Source: Epiperipatus broadwayi
Taxonomy: Eukaryota > Onychophora > Udeonychophora > Euonychophora > Peripatidae
Direction of reading: 5' to 3'
DNA length: 64,000 bases
Assembly: GCA_028023455.1 (NCBI GenBank)
Contig: JAQFVV010000316.1
Location: forward strand, 496,001-560,000
Shown: positions 38,801 to 50,330 of the stretch, piece after piece
Position numbering within the stretch: position 1 is the stretch's first letter
Layout of the letters: each line of letters opens with the position of its first letter
Translations under genes and position numbers: made by a program
Notes under the pieces: model-generated
Databases searched by the model: none
Told to the model about the DNA's origin: nothing
What the model saw: the letters and a program-made list of their open reading frames with translations, nothing else

Positions 38801-41638
38801 GTTTAGAATGTTATCTTTTTAATTTTCTGCATTGGATAACTTCAACAGTTATTGTTATTATTGCCATTATAATGACTCAAGAACTATTGTCAATTTCAAA
38901 GTTCATTTGAATGTCTGTATTATAGTTACAGTTGCTGTAGAATATTTAAATTGTTTAATGGCAAGAATGTCACAGAATAAATTAATAACTTCTTGACATT
39001 TTATTTAAAACATTCATTCATGTCAAATTATTTAGAATTTATTTACCCTGATTAAAAGACTTTTAATTCAAGATAAAAACTATATAATATAAAGAATGTA
39101 TCTTATTAGACATTTAAAAAAAATTATTTAAATCTACAAAAGAAAGATTTAAAATAATAATTTTATACTTCAATAAAAAAATATATTTGTGCTGTATTCT
39201 AATAAAAGACATTATATTATTATCTGAAAAATGGCATGAAAGAATTTATTTATTAATGTTAAGGAGATAATTATTGAAAATTAATGAACATTTATCATAA
39301 TTTAAATCCATGGAAGTATTTAATGACTAGCTATAAATTATTTTATTATTTGCTAGCATATTTTCTGAAAACTTCATTAAGTACATCTAAAAGTCCTTTT
39401 AAATTTCATAGTTATATTATAAATTTTGATAATATAATTATATTATATTTTATGAAGGATATGTTTGCTGTCCACAAGATTTTGTTTGTCACAATTTCTA
39501 TTCATGTTCTAATATAATGGTTATTGAAGAAAAAAATAGGACTTTATTTTATTATTTATTTTATGGTAGAAAAATTTGAATGTTATTTGTATTTATGATT
39601 TTTGCATATCATGCTTTATTTCACTGCATATTATTTTTATATTATATGTTATATTTGAAATGTTTAAAGTTAAGTTATCAGAATAGTAATTTATCATCTT
39701 TGCATATTTTAAAATAGTATGTGTTTTTCTTTTTACATATGAATTATTTATTTATAAAGGTATGTTATGTTGTAAACTGAATAAGTAGATCTATATTTCT
39801 TTTATTTATCTTATGATTTTTTATTGCCTAATATTAATGAAATTATATTGGCATTAGATATTATTATTTATTATATTTCACATTTATTAGCTATAGTATT
39901 TTGTTAAGGATAGTAGATTTATTTTCTTTATTTAGGAATGCTTATTTATGCCAGTAGATTTAGAGATAGCAAAATTGGTCTCTTTTATCAATTTGCTATC
40001 ATATTTTATAAGAAATGGTCACATTAGCCTCTCTTTTATTATTTTTTGCATTGCTAGTGTTTGTATACTCAAAGGATATATCTTGGAGATAGTAGTTTAG
40101 CCTCTTATTTTAAGAAAATTTCTATTCAATAGTTTTTCCATAATGGGTATTTTCATTATTTTTCTGTCTAGTGACAAGAGTTCTAGATAGCCCTCAAAAG
40201 TAGATGCATTCTTATGAGCTATGCCACCATATTTTTCACTTAGCCTTACTTAATTATTTGAAGATGGATTTTGTTCATAGTTTATAGTAAGTTTAGTAAA
40301 GCATGTGTAATATTCTACTATGGTTTTACCTGGCATTTTAGCTGTTTTTATCAAGGTATTGAGGATATATACCTTAGGTCTATAGCATTTTTGGTTGGCC
40401 TAAATGTGAATAATTCATTGTAAATGTGTATCCTATATTTGAGATTTGTTAATAATGAGGACAAACTATGATAAATAATTAATTTTAAAATGTTTAAGTG
40501 TATTTAGGCATAAATAGACAATATATATCTGACTTATCACTCTTCATTGCTGGATTGGTAGGCTATTATTACTATGTTCATAAAAAGGACACTACTTCTA
40601 TGAAGACTATTATCATTGTCTGAATGCATTGATAAATGAGAACTTTTTAATAATTAAACAATAGAAAGTTTATTTTAATCTCCTGGATTATTTTGTTTAA
40701 TCCAATTGGATTTATTTTTATAAAACATGATGTAAAAATTTTAATTCTTCTGTCATAATTTTGAAAAAGTAAAGTTGTGAAAGTGTTTGGTTCCATGGAT
40801 TCAAATAAGGAGTATTTGTAATTTTGTATTTGTTTTTCTGTAGAATAAATGTTTGTTTTATTATTTAAGAAATTTCTCATAGTTGTTTGTTCATATCAAC
40901 CAGATATCATGCCACATATTGATTAGAAGTCTCTAAGTACTTATAAAATATTATAAATTATTTTAACTGTATTGGTTAAAAGATTACATGACATTGAAAC
41001 TTTTAAGAGTCACTTTACTGAATTATTCAAACATCTATTTTGCTTAATAAAGAATTATAATCTGAATTATTACTTTGGATACACTTTCACTAATTCAATT
41101 TGCTTATTTCAAATCAGTGTGTATATTTGTTTTAAAATCATTTTCATATTTGAAGGTCATATTTATTATTCTATGATAAAATTTAATTTTACAAGAACCT
41201 AGTTCATATTTATAAGATGTTTAAGTAGATTTATTATAAGATATTTAGAATGGTTATTAAATCCTTTACCCATTCTTAACATCTGAGTGTAATTTTAAAT
41301 TATTTATTATCTTATTCTAAAATTAAGTAATCATATTTTATGTTATTTAAGTTAGCAATAATATTGTTAGTATCATAATTATGATGACATTACCTTAGGG
41401 GAAATGTATGTCTTATTTATTTTATTAATTAGGATTTCATTCAATATTGAGTAAGTCCGAAGAGCCAAAAAGAATTTATTTTATAATTTAAATGAAATCA
41501 TATTACCCTGAAATACCCTGATTTGTTTCATGAACCATATTATCTGAATATATTTTGATAATAAAGAAAGTTCATTCAAAAGATAGATCTTAAGTAACAC
41601 ACATTTTCAAAGAACACTTTAAATTTTATAAAAATTAA
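38801..41638. other. AT-rich non-coding stretch
   Basis: No gene is supported. Open frames at 39284-39517, 40647-40880 and 40972-41202 encode low-complexity residues without a domain. Confidence 0.5.
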
Positions 41639-41651
41639 ATAATGTTTTTAT

Positions 41652-42047
41652 TCTAGCATGTGGGCGTGTGCAGCACAACTGTTCCCAAAAGCTATAAAGT
41701 GTTATTATAAAATAGATACCTAAAAACAACTGAGCTGAGTGCTTTCAAAGGATTTTGCCTTCATAATCATAGCTTGCTACTATGTTTAATGATATGCAAA
41801 TATGCTAATTCCATTTCTTCGATAAAGAATAGCATGTGTCCTTCCTATTTATGGTGTCTTTATCTCATGAGATGAAGAAGGCCTCTTTGATTTTTCTTTT
41901 AAGATCATGTCTCTCTCTACACATGATTGTGGGATTGTCTGGAATGCACTCGTGGTGACTTGTGCTCTGGTGCTGATAGAAAACTGAAAAGGTGGAAGGA
42001 TCATGCTAGAATATATATATTTCCCAAAAGTAAAAAAAATATTTGAC
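41652..42047 (+). mobile_element. 396-bp terminal-inverted-repeat element, copy 1
   Basis: It begins TCTAGCATGTG and GCACAACTGTTCCCAAAAG and ends GCTAGAA, TATATATATTTCCC, AAAAGTAAAAA and ATTTGACATA. It is flanked by the 13-bp direct repeat ATAATGTTTTTAT (41639-41651 and 42048-42060). The left terminal repeat is clear. The right one is strongly altered here (CTGATAGAAAACTG in place of the inverted repeat). The interior (ACTGAGCTGAGTGC, GCAAATATGCTAATTCC, GAAGGCCTCTTTGA, CATGTCTCTCTC) matches copy 2 at 59348-59743, but in the opposite orientation relative to the shared ends. It has no ORF. Confidence 0.75.
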
Positions 42048-42060
42048 ATAATGTTTTTAT

Positions 42061-42513
42061 CTAATAAGTGGTAGTTGTAGTAGATGTTTGTAGAAGAAAG
42101 AAATTTAAATGTAACCTCATTGTCATATGCTTACAATATTAATAATCTTTTATGTGTGCTAGAGTGATTTGAGATTTCTCCTCCTATTGATTTATTAATA
42201 ATGTTGCTTCATATTTTCATAATATTTTATTATAATTATTTTCTCTGTATATCTTCTTATTGTAGCACATGTCATTAGTTTTATAAACTCACTGAGTTTA
42301 GCTATTATTGTGAGATATTTTAGCTAATATATCTGAATGTTTCTGGATTATGATTTAGTTCACCCAATGCTGGTATCGATTGACTGGAATGACTTCTCCT
42401 TCTTTCCAGGTTAAAATTTGGCTTTCCCAACAAATTAGATTAATCATTAAGGGAATGAAAGTCATTATGGCCTTTTTGTGGCTTATCCTTTCGATCATAT
42501 TATTTTTGTAGGT

Positions 42514-42576
<63 letters not shown>

Positions 42577-43830
42577 GTAGATCAGAGTAACAACACTTTA
42601 TTATATATGTAAATGAGAGTGTTAAAACTTTCTTTAATGAGGTGGTGATGAATAAGGCATTAAATAATACATGTAGCAGACAACTTTAGACCTGTAAATT
42701 AGGATAAGATAGATAACCTAAAGAGTTCACAGGCTGCTTTTATCAGTTGCACCAAATTCTTAAACATACTAAATCCAAAAATACTAAAATCTTGTTTTAT
42801 GTATAATTCAGAAGTTGGTTATTGTGTGTAAACAAATTAAAAATATTTGGAAGACTCCCATATATGGATGAAAATAGATTAGTACAATCAGTACTGAATT
42901 GGATTATGCAGAGGCAGGACATAAACATGGTTGCCTAGAAAAGTATAACAAAAAGCTATGCTAATAGATACAAATTTTATATTTATGTATTCGTATAAGA
43001 AATAGACTAATTGTATAACAAATGCATATAGTTATAGAGTCAATGCCTTTTGCAATATAGAAAATTTCAAGTATAATAATAAATCATTTTCATCAGCTTC
43101 TCTATGTATGTTTTTAAATAGTTTATACGGATCTACTGTACTAAAATCGCTTTTCAATCTAGCTTTGTTCTTTTGCTTGGATTCTCTGCAGACTAGTTGC
43201 CCTGTGTGATAGAGTACAATGAAAAAATCGCAGCTCAAGATCCGTAAATCATGACTCTATTTCCAGTGCTCGAAATAGAACTATGAAAAACGAATTTGAA
43301 TTTAAAAAAATAATTTATAATTACATAAGAATAAGATACAAAAACAAAAGCTTTGGATACAAAGAAAAGAAGTTACAAATCATAAAAATCTGCCCTATAA
43401 TTATAACTTACGTTAAATAGACGTGAGAGTTATTTATTTTCGTAGAGTAACAAGTTAAAAGAGATAGTGACTCTTTTTTTGCTTAGATCTTTATGACTAA
43501 AATGGAGATAGTAGAGCACGGTATTAGAAATAACAATGTAGCTTTTAAATACATATAAGGCTTTAACCTTACTACTATGCGCCTTGAGTGTTCAATTTTG
43601 GATTTAAAAAATGTGTGACTCCTGGAAGAATGATAAAATGATTGAAGATTGAAATAAGATATTGGAGGGAGGGCAACGTATGTTTTGTATTGAATAATGT
43701 ATTTTAAAAATGTAAGAATTTGACTTTAATAACAGGATTGTTGATATGGACTAAGCATAGGAACTTCTGACTTTCTTAAGAACTCATTTTACATCACACG
43801 ACATATTATAAGTTTCTACTGTTAATATAA
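42061..43830. other. AT-rich stretch with TA microsatellite
   Basis: No gene is seen. A (TA)n microsatellite of nearly 60 bases lies at 42517-42574. An open frame at 43032-43238 has no domain. Confidence 0.5.
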
Positions 43831-43970
43831 TACATTGAACAGGCTTAAACCTGCATTTATATATGTAATATATGCAGGGTTCGAACTCAGACTTTCACAC
43901 GACCCACCACTCTCGCCATCTCATATTGCTGACCCACCTGATCACACACATGTTGAAAAAATAAATAATC

Positions 43971-44014
43971 ACCGATATACGTATTTCATGCTAAACCAGC
44001 AATCATCAGTTGGT
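43971..44014 (-). ncRNA. Hammerhead ribozyme family B, copy 1
   Basis: On the minus strand: stem I ACCAA, core CTGATGA, stem II TGCT with loop GGTTT and AGCA, GAA box, stem III ATACGTAT, cleavage-site A, then TCGGT with one mismatch in stem I. The catalytic core is intact. Confidence 0.82.
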
Positions 44015-44381
44015 CTAGATTACTATCCTCACACATATATATAATCAGTACTCAGCTTTATATTAAGATAGCCAATATTTATACTTTAATGGACAGGCTT
44101 CAAACTATTCCAACTCACAACTCTTTAGCCTTCCATTTCATTGAAAATCTGATGATGGAACGTTCAAAGCCCTTGATAGTGCCAAGGTTGTCATCCTACC
44201 CATGTTGACATATTAGTCATTCTGACCCCTCATGTACAGGAGAATAATCCATTTATATATACATATGCGAGGGATGGGCAGACCTTTTACACACTATTTA
44301 TATAAATTAATACATAAATATTGGCTATCTTAATATAAAGCTGAGTACTGATATTATATATGTGTGAGGATAGTAATCTAG

Positions 44382-44425
44382 ACCAACTGATGATTGCTGG
44401 TTTAGCATGAAATACGTATATTGGT
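44382..44425 (+). ncRNA. Hammerhead ribozyme family B, copy 2
   Basis: Stem I ACCAA pairs with TTGGT (five pairs). The core is CTGATGA (44387-44393). Stem II is TGCT, loop GGTTT, AGCA (four pairs, U-U at the base), then GAA. Stem III ATACGTAT is a perfect self-complement. Cleavage is predicted after A44420. All invariant bases are present. Type I with a very short stem III. Confidence 0.87.
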
Positions 44426-44863
44426 GATTATTTATCTTTTCAACATGTGTGTGATCAGGTGGGTCAGCAATATGAGATGGCACTGAGAGTGGTGATCGTG
44501 TGAAAGTCTGAGTTCGAACCCTGCCAATATTACATATCTAAATGCAGGTTTAAGCCTGTACAATGTATTAATTTATATAAATAGTGTATAAAAGGTCTGC
44601 CCATCCCTCGTATATGTATGTATAAATGGATTATTCTCCTGTACATGAGGGGTCAGAATGACTAATATGTCAACATGGGTAGGATGACAACCATGGCACT
44701 ATCAAGGGCTTTGAACGTTCCATCATCAGATTTTCAATGAAATGGAAGGCTAAAGAGTTGTGAGTTGGAATAGTTTGAAGCCTGTCCATTAAAGTATAAA
44801 AATTGGCTATCTTAATATAAAGCTGAGTACTGATTATATATATGTGTGAGGATAGTAATCTAG

Positions 44864-44907
44864 ACCAACTGATGATTGCTGGTTTAGCATGAAATACGTA
44901 TATTGGT
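44864..44907 (+). ncRNA. Hammerhead ribozyme family B, copy 3
   Basis: Identical core and stems to the copy at 44382-44425; cleavage is predicted after A44902. Together with copy 2 it bounds one 482-base monomer, the RNA that would be released and could circularise. Confidence 0.87.
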
Positions 44908-45024
44908 GATTATTTATCTTTTCAACATGTGTGTGATCAGGTGGGTCAGCAATATGAGATGACACTGAGAGTGGTGGGTCGTGTGAAAGTCTGAGTTCGA
45001 ACCCTGCATATACTATTAATATAA

Positions 45025-46313
45025 TTAATTATGTAATTGTATAGCTATACCATATATATACTTATGTGCACATACGGTTTAATGAACATTTGTAAAATTA
45101 AAGACGTCAATGATCCATTCAAAGTTTTTTTATTTACAAATAATAATAAAAACTGGAGAAATAAGCGCTCTTTATTAAGTTGGTGAAGGGACAATTGATT
45201 GTCTTTACGATTTTATTCTTATTTTACCATCCCAATAATAGTTAGAAATAATATTTGTTAGACTATTTGAAACATTTTCTGAATAAAGGTGAACCATTTT
45301 TAAGACTGTTTGAAAACATTTTCAGATTCTTTCCAGTTTTAAACTGCTAGTCATTAGACGTGTAGTGGATATATATATATTTAGGCAATCACGCATCCAG
45401 TGATATATATTATGTGTAAATATATATAATATTATATTAAGAATTGAATAATCGAAAAGAAGTAATATTGTCGTTGTTTTTTTTTAATATTGGCAGTTTT
45501 AATTAAAACCATTTATCTACATATTAAATACTAATTACTGTATTAAAGATTGACAATCAGGGATAGACAAGAAACTAAATCAACCTCCGATATTACTTTC
45601 ATTTTTAATTGTACTCCAAATGGCAACAGATGGGCAAGTTATAGAGATACATTCAGGCACTATTGATTATGGCAGAAACATGATGTTGATACCCAGGGCT
45701 GGAATGAAGAGAAAACGATATCCCCAAAAATAATTATGAAAAATTAATTAACCATGTGAGCCCTAGGAAAGAAACTATTCATCCGAGTAAAAGAAGAAAA
45801 GATTTGGTAACTAATACCTCGCGCTTAGTCTTAAACAATTTCTTTAATAATCGTGCTAGCGAACGAAAGCGTAAATTACCTGGGTTCTCATTGAGCGACA
45901 CAAAGACAAATGCACAATTATAAACTATATACACAGTGTATGTGTAAACAAATATATAAAAATAATTTTAATTCCTAAATTCATGCTGAAGCCATCTAAT
46001 TTTTAGTAATACTTCCCTCCCCTTCTACTTTCTTATCAGTATATATATATAGAATGTTAAGTTATTTACTACCACTAAGAAATTGTACATTATTACTATT
46101 GGAAGTAATTTACTGTTATTTGTTACTCTCATGGTTCAATTTATTCTAATATTTTAATTTTAGACTATATTCTAAAATTTAATGAACCTTTATATTACTA
46201 AGGTGCTAATTTGTATACTGTATATATTTAATACTTTTGTGACATTACATTGATTTATTTTTTCTGTTTATAATCAGTATACAAGTTCATTAAAAGAGAG
46301 TTTACAAAATATA
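45025..46313. other. AT-rich non-coding stretch
   Basis: No gene or known repeat is seen. Confidence 0.5.
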
Positions 46314-46422
46314 TATCAGCGGTATGAGATAGCATGGATGTTTGAGGGTCGTGTGAAAGTCTGAGTTCAAACCCCCTATTTATTACATATAGAAGTGCAG
46401 GTATAAAAAAGCTTGTACTGTA
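46314..46422 (+). repeat. 3' fragment of family B
   Basis: ATATCAGCGGTATGAGATAG is followed by GGGTCGTGTGAAAGTC, box B GAGTTCAAACCCC and the AGTGCAGGT end. The fragment starts downstream of the ribozyme and is truncated or decayed at the 5' side. Confidence 0.7.
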
Positions 46423-46589
46423 GAAAAAAAATTCATATTTCAAAATGTCATCAAATAAATTGATGCCAATACAGGATTAGTATTTAATTTCATTAGTCAA
46501 TTACGCATCTTATTAATAAAACTAGTATAACATATAATCAAATATAATTCAGGTTGTTCTCCTTTTCCTTATCCTATTTGTAATTGGTT

Positions 46590-46850
46590 TGTTCTAACGT
46601 TGGCCAAGTAAAAGTTTATTGGTATATTCATTTTGTTAACAGTAGTTGAGTACACTTTCACCTAGTAAAGCCAGATTTATAGTACTCATGGATGGCTAAG
46701 TGTGTTGTATCATTTAAATGTACAATGCTAATTTATTTAAATGCTACAACATACCCAGTCACCCATGAGTGTTATGCTCCAGTCGAAAGAGGACTCAGCT
46801 ACTTAATATATGAAATAAACCTTTACTTAGCCAACATTTGAAAACTTGGA
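46590..46850. repeat. Foldback element, ~260 bp
   Basis: Arms of about 125 bases (46590-46722 and 46733-46850) are inverted copies. Paired landmarks are GTTGGCCAAGTAAA with TTTACTTAGCCAAC, ACTCATGGATG with CACCCATGAGT, and GTTGTATCATTTAAAT with ATTTAAATGCTACAAC. About 10 bases separate the arms. No ORF; TSDs not resolved. Confidence 0.65.
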
Positions 46851-47770
46851 ATGCCATGTAATATTTGAGCACACAAGATTCAGGTAGAGCATTTGATCAA
46901 ACAGATTTTTTTTTTTACTTTGCTCAGAAACCTTTGCTCTTGAGTTCACCACTTCATGCTAAACCTCATAGGGTAAAGCAATTATATAGCACTATGCAAA
47001 ACTCTATTACTGTAATACTGAACAAATTCAGTAATGATGAACAAAACTTTATTATCTTAATAATGAACTGTTGGTTTGGTTAATAATAAAAAAAATTAAA
47101 AATTCCTGGCGTTTCTAAAAAAAAAAAAAAAAAAGAATGAATAAATAAATATTAGACCAATTTGGATGGTATTATTGCTCAGAAATTCAAAAAAAGTTTT
47201 ATGAATGCCAGAAGTGCAAGAACTTGAAATGATCTGATGACCTTGTGTTAAACCAGACAGAACTAATGCAGTTTCTGCATTCTGACTACTATTTTGACAC
47301 CTGACCATTTCTCAACACATATGTATAAGAAATAATGTCTGACACTACTTAATAAAATTTAAATATCTAAATTATATTTCATTAGCTAAAATATAAGAAC
47401 ATCACAACAAAGTTAGCATTTTCATCTACCATGCTCATAACCACAGGTTCATGGCCAGCCATATTTAATTTTTTTAGTCAGAAATGGATATCCAGCTAAC
47501 TAGAGGATAGAAGTTTTAAATTATTCTGGATTAGTTAGTAAGTGTCAATATACTGATATAAAATCAAAAATTATGATACATGTGATCATAACTTAAATGA
47601 AGCATGAAATTTAATACAGATTTTAAGACCATAAATATTAAACACAGTGAAATTGTCTGTTTCATTATTTTTTTATGTTATATTACATAGAACATTATAA
47701 ATTAATATATATATATGTGCTCTGCGCACAGATAATGAAGCTATTAATAAATTGTCATGAAATTATTAAA
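46851..47770. other. AT-rich non-coding stretch
   Basis: No gene is seen. An A-run of about 17 bases lies near 47118-47134. Open frames at 46865-47083 and 47096-47308 show no domain. Confidence 0.45.
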
Positions 47771-47819
47771 ATTTTACCGCCAAGCACTTTCGGGACAGTC
47801 TACAGTCCCATATTTATGG
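47771..47819 (-). ncRNA. Possible decayed hammerhead ribozyme next to a PLE
   Basis: The minus strand has a five-pair hairpin, GGGAC, eight bases, GTCCC, directly followed by GAAA and GTGCTTGGCGG. That is the stem II, GAAA and stem III order of a hammerhead. The expected CTGANGA box upstream is not recognisable (CATAAAT at that place). PLE terminal repeats are known to carry hammerheads at this position, so it may be an inactivated one. Confidence 0.3.
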
Positions 47820-47869
47820 TGAGTTATTCTGTTAATAACTGTAAAATTATGCAAATTTTATGCAAACTT

Positions 47870-48380
47870 ATGTGCAGATGTTACATGAACCATTTACAAG
47901 ATAGGGAATAGCAGGCCTTTCTTCTGTTGATTGCTGATGCATCAGCCGCAATGAAGTAAGCTTCCCTAACTTTACGTTTGGTGTCGTTTGTTTCAGAGCA
48001 ACGACACTGGCTGTGGTAGGTAGAAAATCATGTCCAGTGTTTCTATCATGTTTGACAAAAATCGAATTACCTTCAAACTTTGTTTTGGTTTTATTGTAAA
48101 AGTATCAGTGTTGAGCTACTCTGGTGGCAATGTTAGTTTTGGTCTCTCCATAATATGTTGCCATACAATTTCTTTGGGGGCAGGTAATTTTGTACACAAC
48201 TTGAGGGGTGAGTTCAGGCTTGATCCTGTCTTTGGTATTATTTATCAGTCTATTGGTGTTGGGAGGTGAATGGAAAGCGACTTCAAAGTCACATGATAGT
48301 TGCTTGATAAGGCTTTTAGCTGTAGAGTGAATGTATGGGATTAAGATTCTTGGTTTGTTTTCTTTCTTGTGGTTGTGGTT
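47870..48380 (-). pseudogene. Penelope-like element fragment (linker and GIY-YIG domain)
   Basis: The minus frame at about 48360-48106 is open and reads RILIPYIHSTAKSLIKQL, then VAFHSPPNT, NTKDRIKPEL, VVYKITCP, YYGETKTNIATRV and QH before a stop. This is the typical PLE order: an L-P-Y segment, a KD block, VYxIxC and then GIY-YIG, with YGET intact. Further frames give VKHDRNTGHDF (about 48040) and RKVREAYFIAADASAINRR (about 47970-47915), the C-terminal block. RT motifs were not found upstream, so the copy is 5'-truncated and frameshifted. It represents a lineage distinct from the PLEs at 13.7 and 34-37 kb. Confidence 0.78.
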
Positions 48381-48506
48381 TATTTTATAGAAAAATTTGT
48401 TGACTTTTCTGTTGATAATGAATAAGTGTGTCTTATTTTCCTTAAATCAGTTATATAATTGATGAGATTTTTTCTTTTATCTGCCTCATATTTGCACAAG
48501 TTATAT

Positions 48507-48733
48507 TATTCTACACAAATAAAACCATGATACACAGAGCAGCCAAAAAACATTAATTATAGACAACAATTTTCCATGTGCTTTTGATACTGTATACCAG
48601 AATCATAGTGACATATTGGAACTCAATATGTCACCATGAATCTGGTATACAGTACCAAAAGCGCTTGGCAAATTCCTGTTTATAATTAATGTTTTTTGGC
48701 TGCTCTGTGTGTCACGCTTTATTCTTGTAGAAT
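48507..48733. repeat. Near-perfect foldback element, ~225 bp
   Basis: Arms 48507-48618 and 48624-48733 pair with few mismatches. TTCTACA pairs with TGTAGAA, AGAGCAGCCAAAAAACATTA with its partner, ACTGTATACCAGA with TCTGGTATACAGT, and TGACATATTG with CAATATGTCA. The loop is only about five bases. No ORF. It is the least decayed foldback in the window, so probably young. Confidence 0.72.
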
Positions 48734-48737
48734 AATT

Positions 48738-49874
48738 TTCATTATCTGACAGAGTTTTTATATTATTTATTTATAGAATATTATATATCTTCAGTATCTT
48801 TAAATTTTAAAAAAATCATGATTGGTGTTAACATTGCTACAAGCAATATATAAATACATTGTAACAGTAGTGTGACAGGTGTACTGCAGGGATGATGGAA
48901 ATCACAATCTTCAAAACATTACAATAGATTAGCATGAGTGAAAATCAGATTGAAAATCAAGCAATATATAAACAATAAATATTGCATCACCAACATTAAT
49001 CATTAATAGTTAACAGTAATAACTGACAAGAATTAAAAGAGGTACTCCATAAAATCTAGGGTAATCATTATCTAACAAATGTTGAACTTAGTACATATTA
49101 TTGCAACATCATCAATATTTCATCTCCACACACATTTAAGTGCAAAAAATCTCTTTAATAATAAATATAAAAAATGCTTGGATCACAATATGAATGCTGT
49201 TCATGATCAATGCTTTGAGCCACCTGCTACCTCGAATGTACTGGCCATTAATAAAATAGTAATCATCATAAAGTGAAATATGTGAATTTTAATGGTAACT
49301 TTTATAATCTTAGAAATATCCAAATAATTTGACAGAGAATCATCTTAATGTTCACACAGTATCATTAATGTCAGAAGTAGCTTGGGATTGCAAGGATGCT
49401 AAGGCCTGTAACTCTGAACAAGAAAAATACACACATATAAAATTTAATCCGTTATAGGATTAAAAAAACTTCATTGGAATAACATAAAATAATAGTTAAT
49501 ACATTTATTAACTAGAAACATTATTCAAATGAAAGGTCTAGTAAATACTGTATAATAGAAATAAATCATTATAATTTTGATTATTTACAAATATCAGATA
49601 ATTCCATAAATTAACAAACTTATACAGTCAAATTTACAAAGATATATAATATATATTATTCCATTTTAATACATAAATAGTCGATATTTCTAGATACATG
49701 TGCATGCATATAGTTATGCACACACACTGGGCACATTATAATATAAAAATATTTCCATCATTATTTTTAATTACTATTACCTTTTAAAATTAAACTTATT
49801 ATTAAATTGTAAATAAAAGTTTTTTTAAAGTTCTTTTACCACTTCTTTTGTTGTAAATTTTTAAGAAAGATTTC
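48738..49874. other. AT-rich non-coding stretch
   Basis: No gene is seen. An open frame at 49079-49276 has no domain. Confidence 0.5.
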
Positions 49875-50330
49875 TTTGCCAAATCTTCAAACTTTAATGG
49901 GCCTGCTTCAATCTTCTCCATTCTTCAACTCTTCAGCCATCCATATCTTTGAAAATTCAAAGATGGAAAGCTCAAAGTCCTCGCTGATATTCAGTCTGTA
50001 TTCTACTCATTCCTCTTCTGTATAGATCTATGTGTTAGGATCACTCCATCTTCGGATTTTCAATGATAGGGATGACTGAATAGTTGGAGAGTGGAGAAGA
50101 TTGAAGCTTGTCCATTAAAATTTAAAGATTTGCTATCTTAATATAAACTGAGCACTGATTGTAGATATGTGTGGGAGATAATCAGGACTAACTGATGAGT
50201 TCTGATTTTCACATGTATGTAGTCATGAGTATCATTTTGTGTAAGATGGATTGGATAGTTGTAGGGAGTTTGACAGTTTGAGTTAAAAGTCAATTATACT
50301 TACATTAGGTTTAGTATAGAAATATAGATG
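49875..50330 (+). repeat. Old, diverged family B copy with foldback start
   Basis: The inverted pair 49895-49975 and 50040-50120 (TCTTTGAAAATTCAAAGATGG with its partner) corresponds to the family B connector. Then come GCTATCTTAATATAAACTGAGC and GACTAACTGATGAG at the ribozyme position, and GACAGTTTGAGTTAAAAG in place of box B. The ribozyme core box survives, but the GAAA box and stem II are lost. This is an inactivated old copy. Confidence 0.6.

Larger units (their letters stand above)
43831..45015. mobile_element. Palindromic hammerhead/tRNA-like array (family B)
   Basis: The left block (43831-44313, minus orientation) is one unit. The right block (44314-45015, plus orientation) is about one and a half units in tandem. 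A full unit is 482 bases, measured between cleavage sites (44420 to 44902). Each unit has a segment with a hammerhead ribozyme, about 90 bases later a tRNA-like box B (GAGTTCGAACCC), an end AGGTTTAAGCCTGTACAATG, and a connector carrying GGGATGGGCAGACC and GGGTCAGAATGAC. The blocks face head to head. TTAATATAA occurs on both sides (43822-43830 and 45016-45024), a possible TSD. Box A is not convincing (CAGCAATATGAG at best). It joins features of retrozymes and SINEs; the closest known analogue is the schistosome Sm-alpha element, a SINE-like hammerhead repeat. Confidence 0.85.

Noticed and set aside
43835-44044. Open frame of 69 codons
   Set aside because: It lies across the family B ribozyme and tRNA-like region on the opposite strand; a chance frame in a repeat.
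44150-44185. CTGATGA followed by a GGAACGTTC hairpin in the family B connector, resembling a second ribozyme per unit
   Set aside because: There is no GAAA box after the hairpin (CAAAG instead), and the flanks do not form a stem I. The inverted copy at 44720 shares the same defects.
47220-47250. CTGATGACC on the plus strand
   Set aside because: The following bases form no stem II and no GAAA box; chance match.
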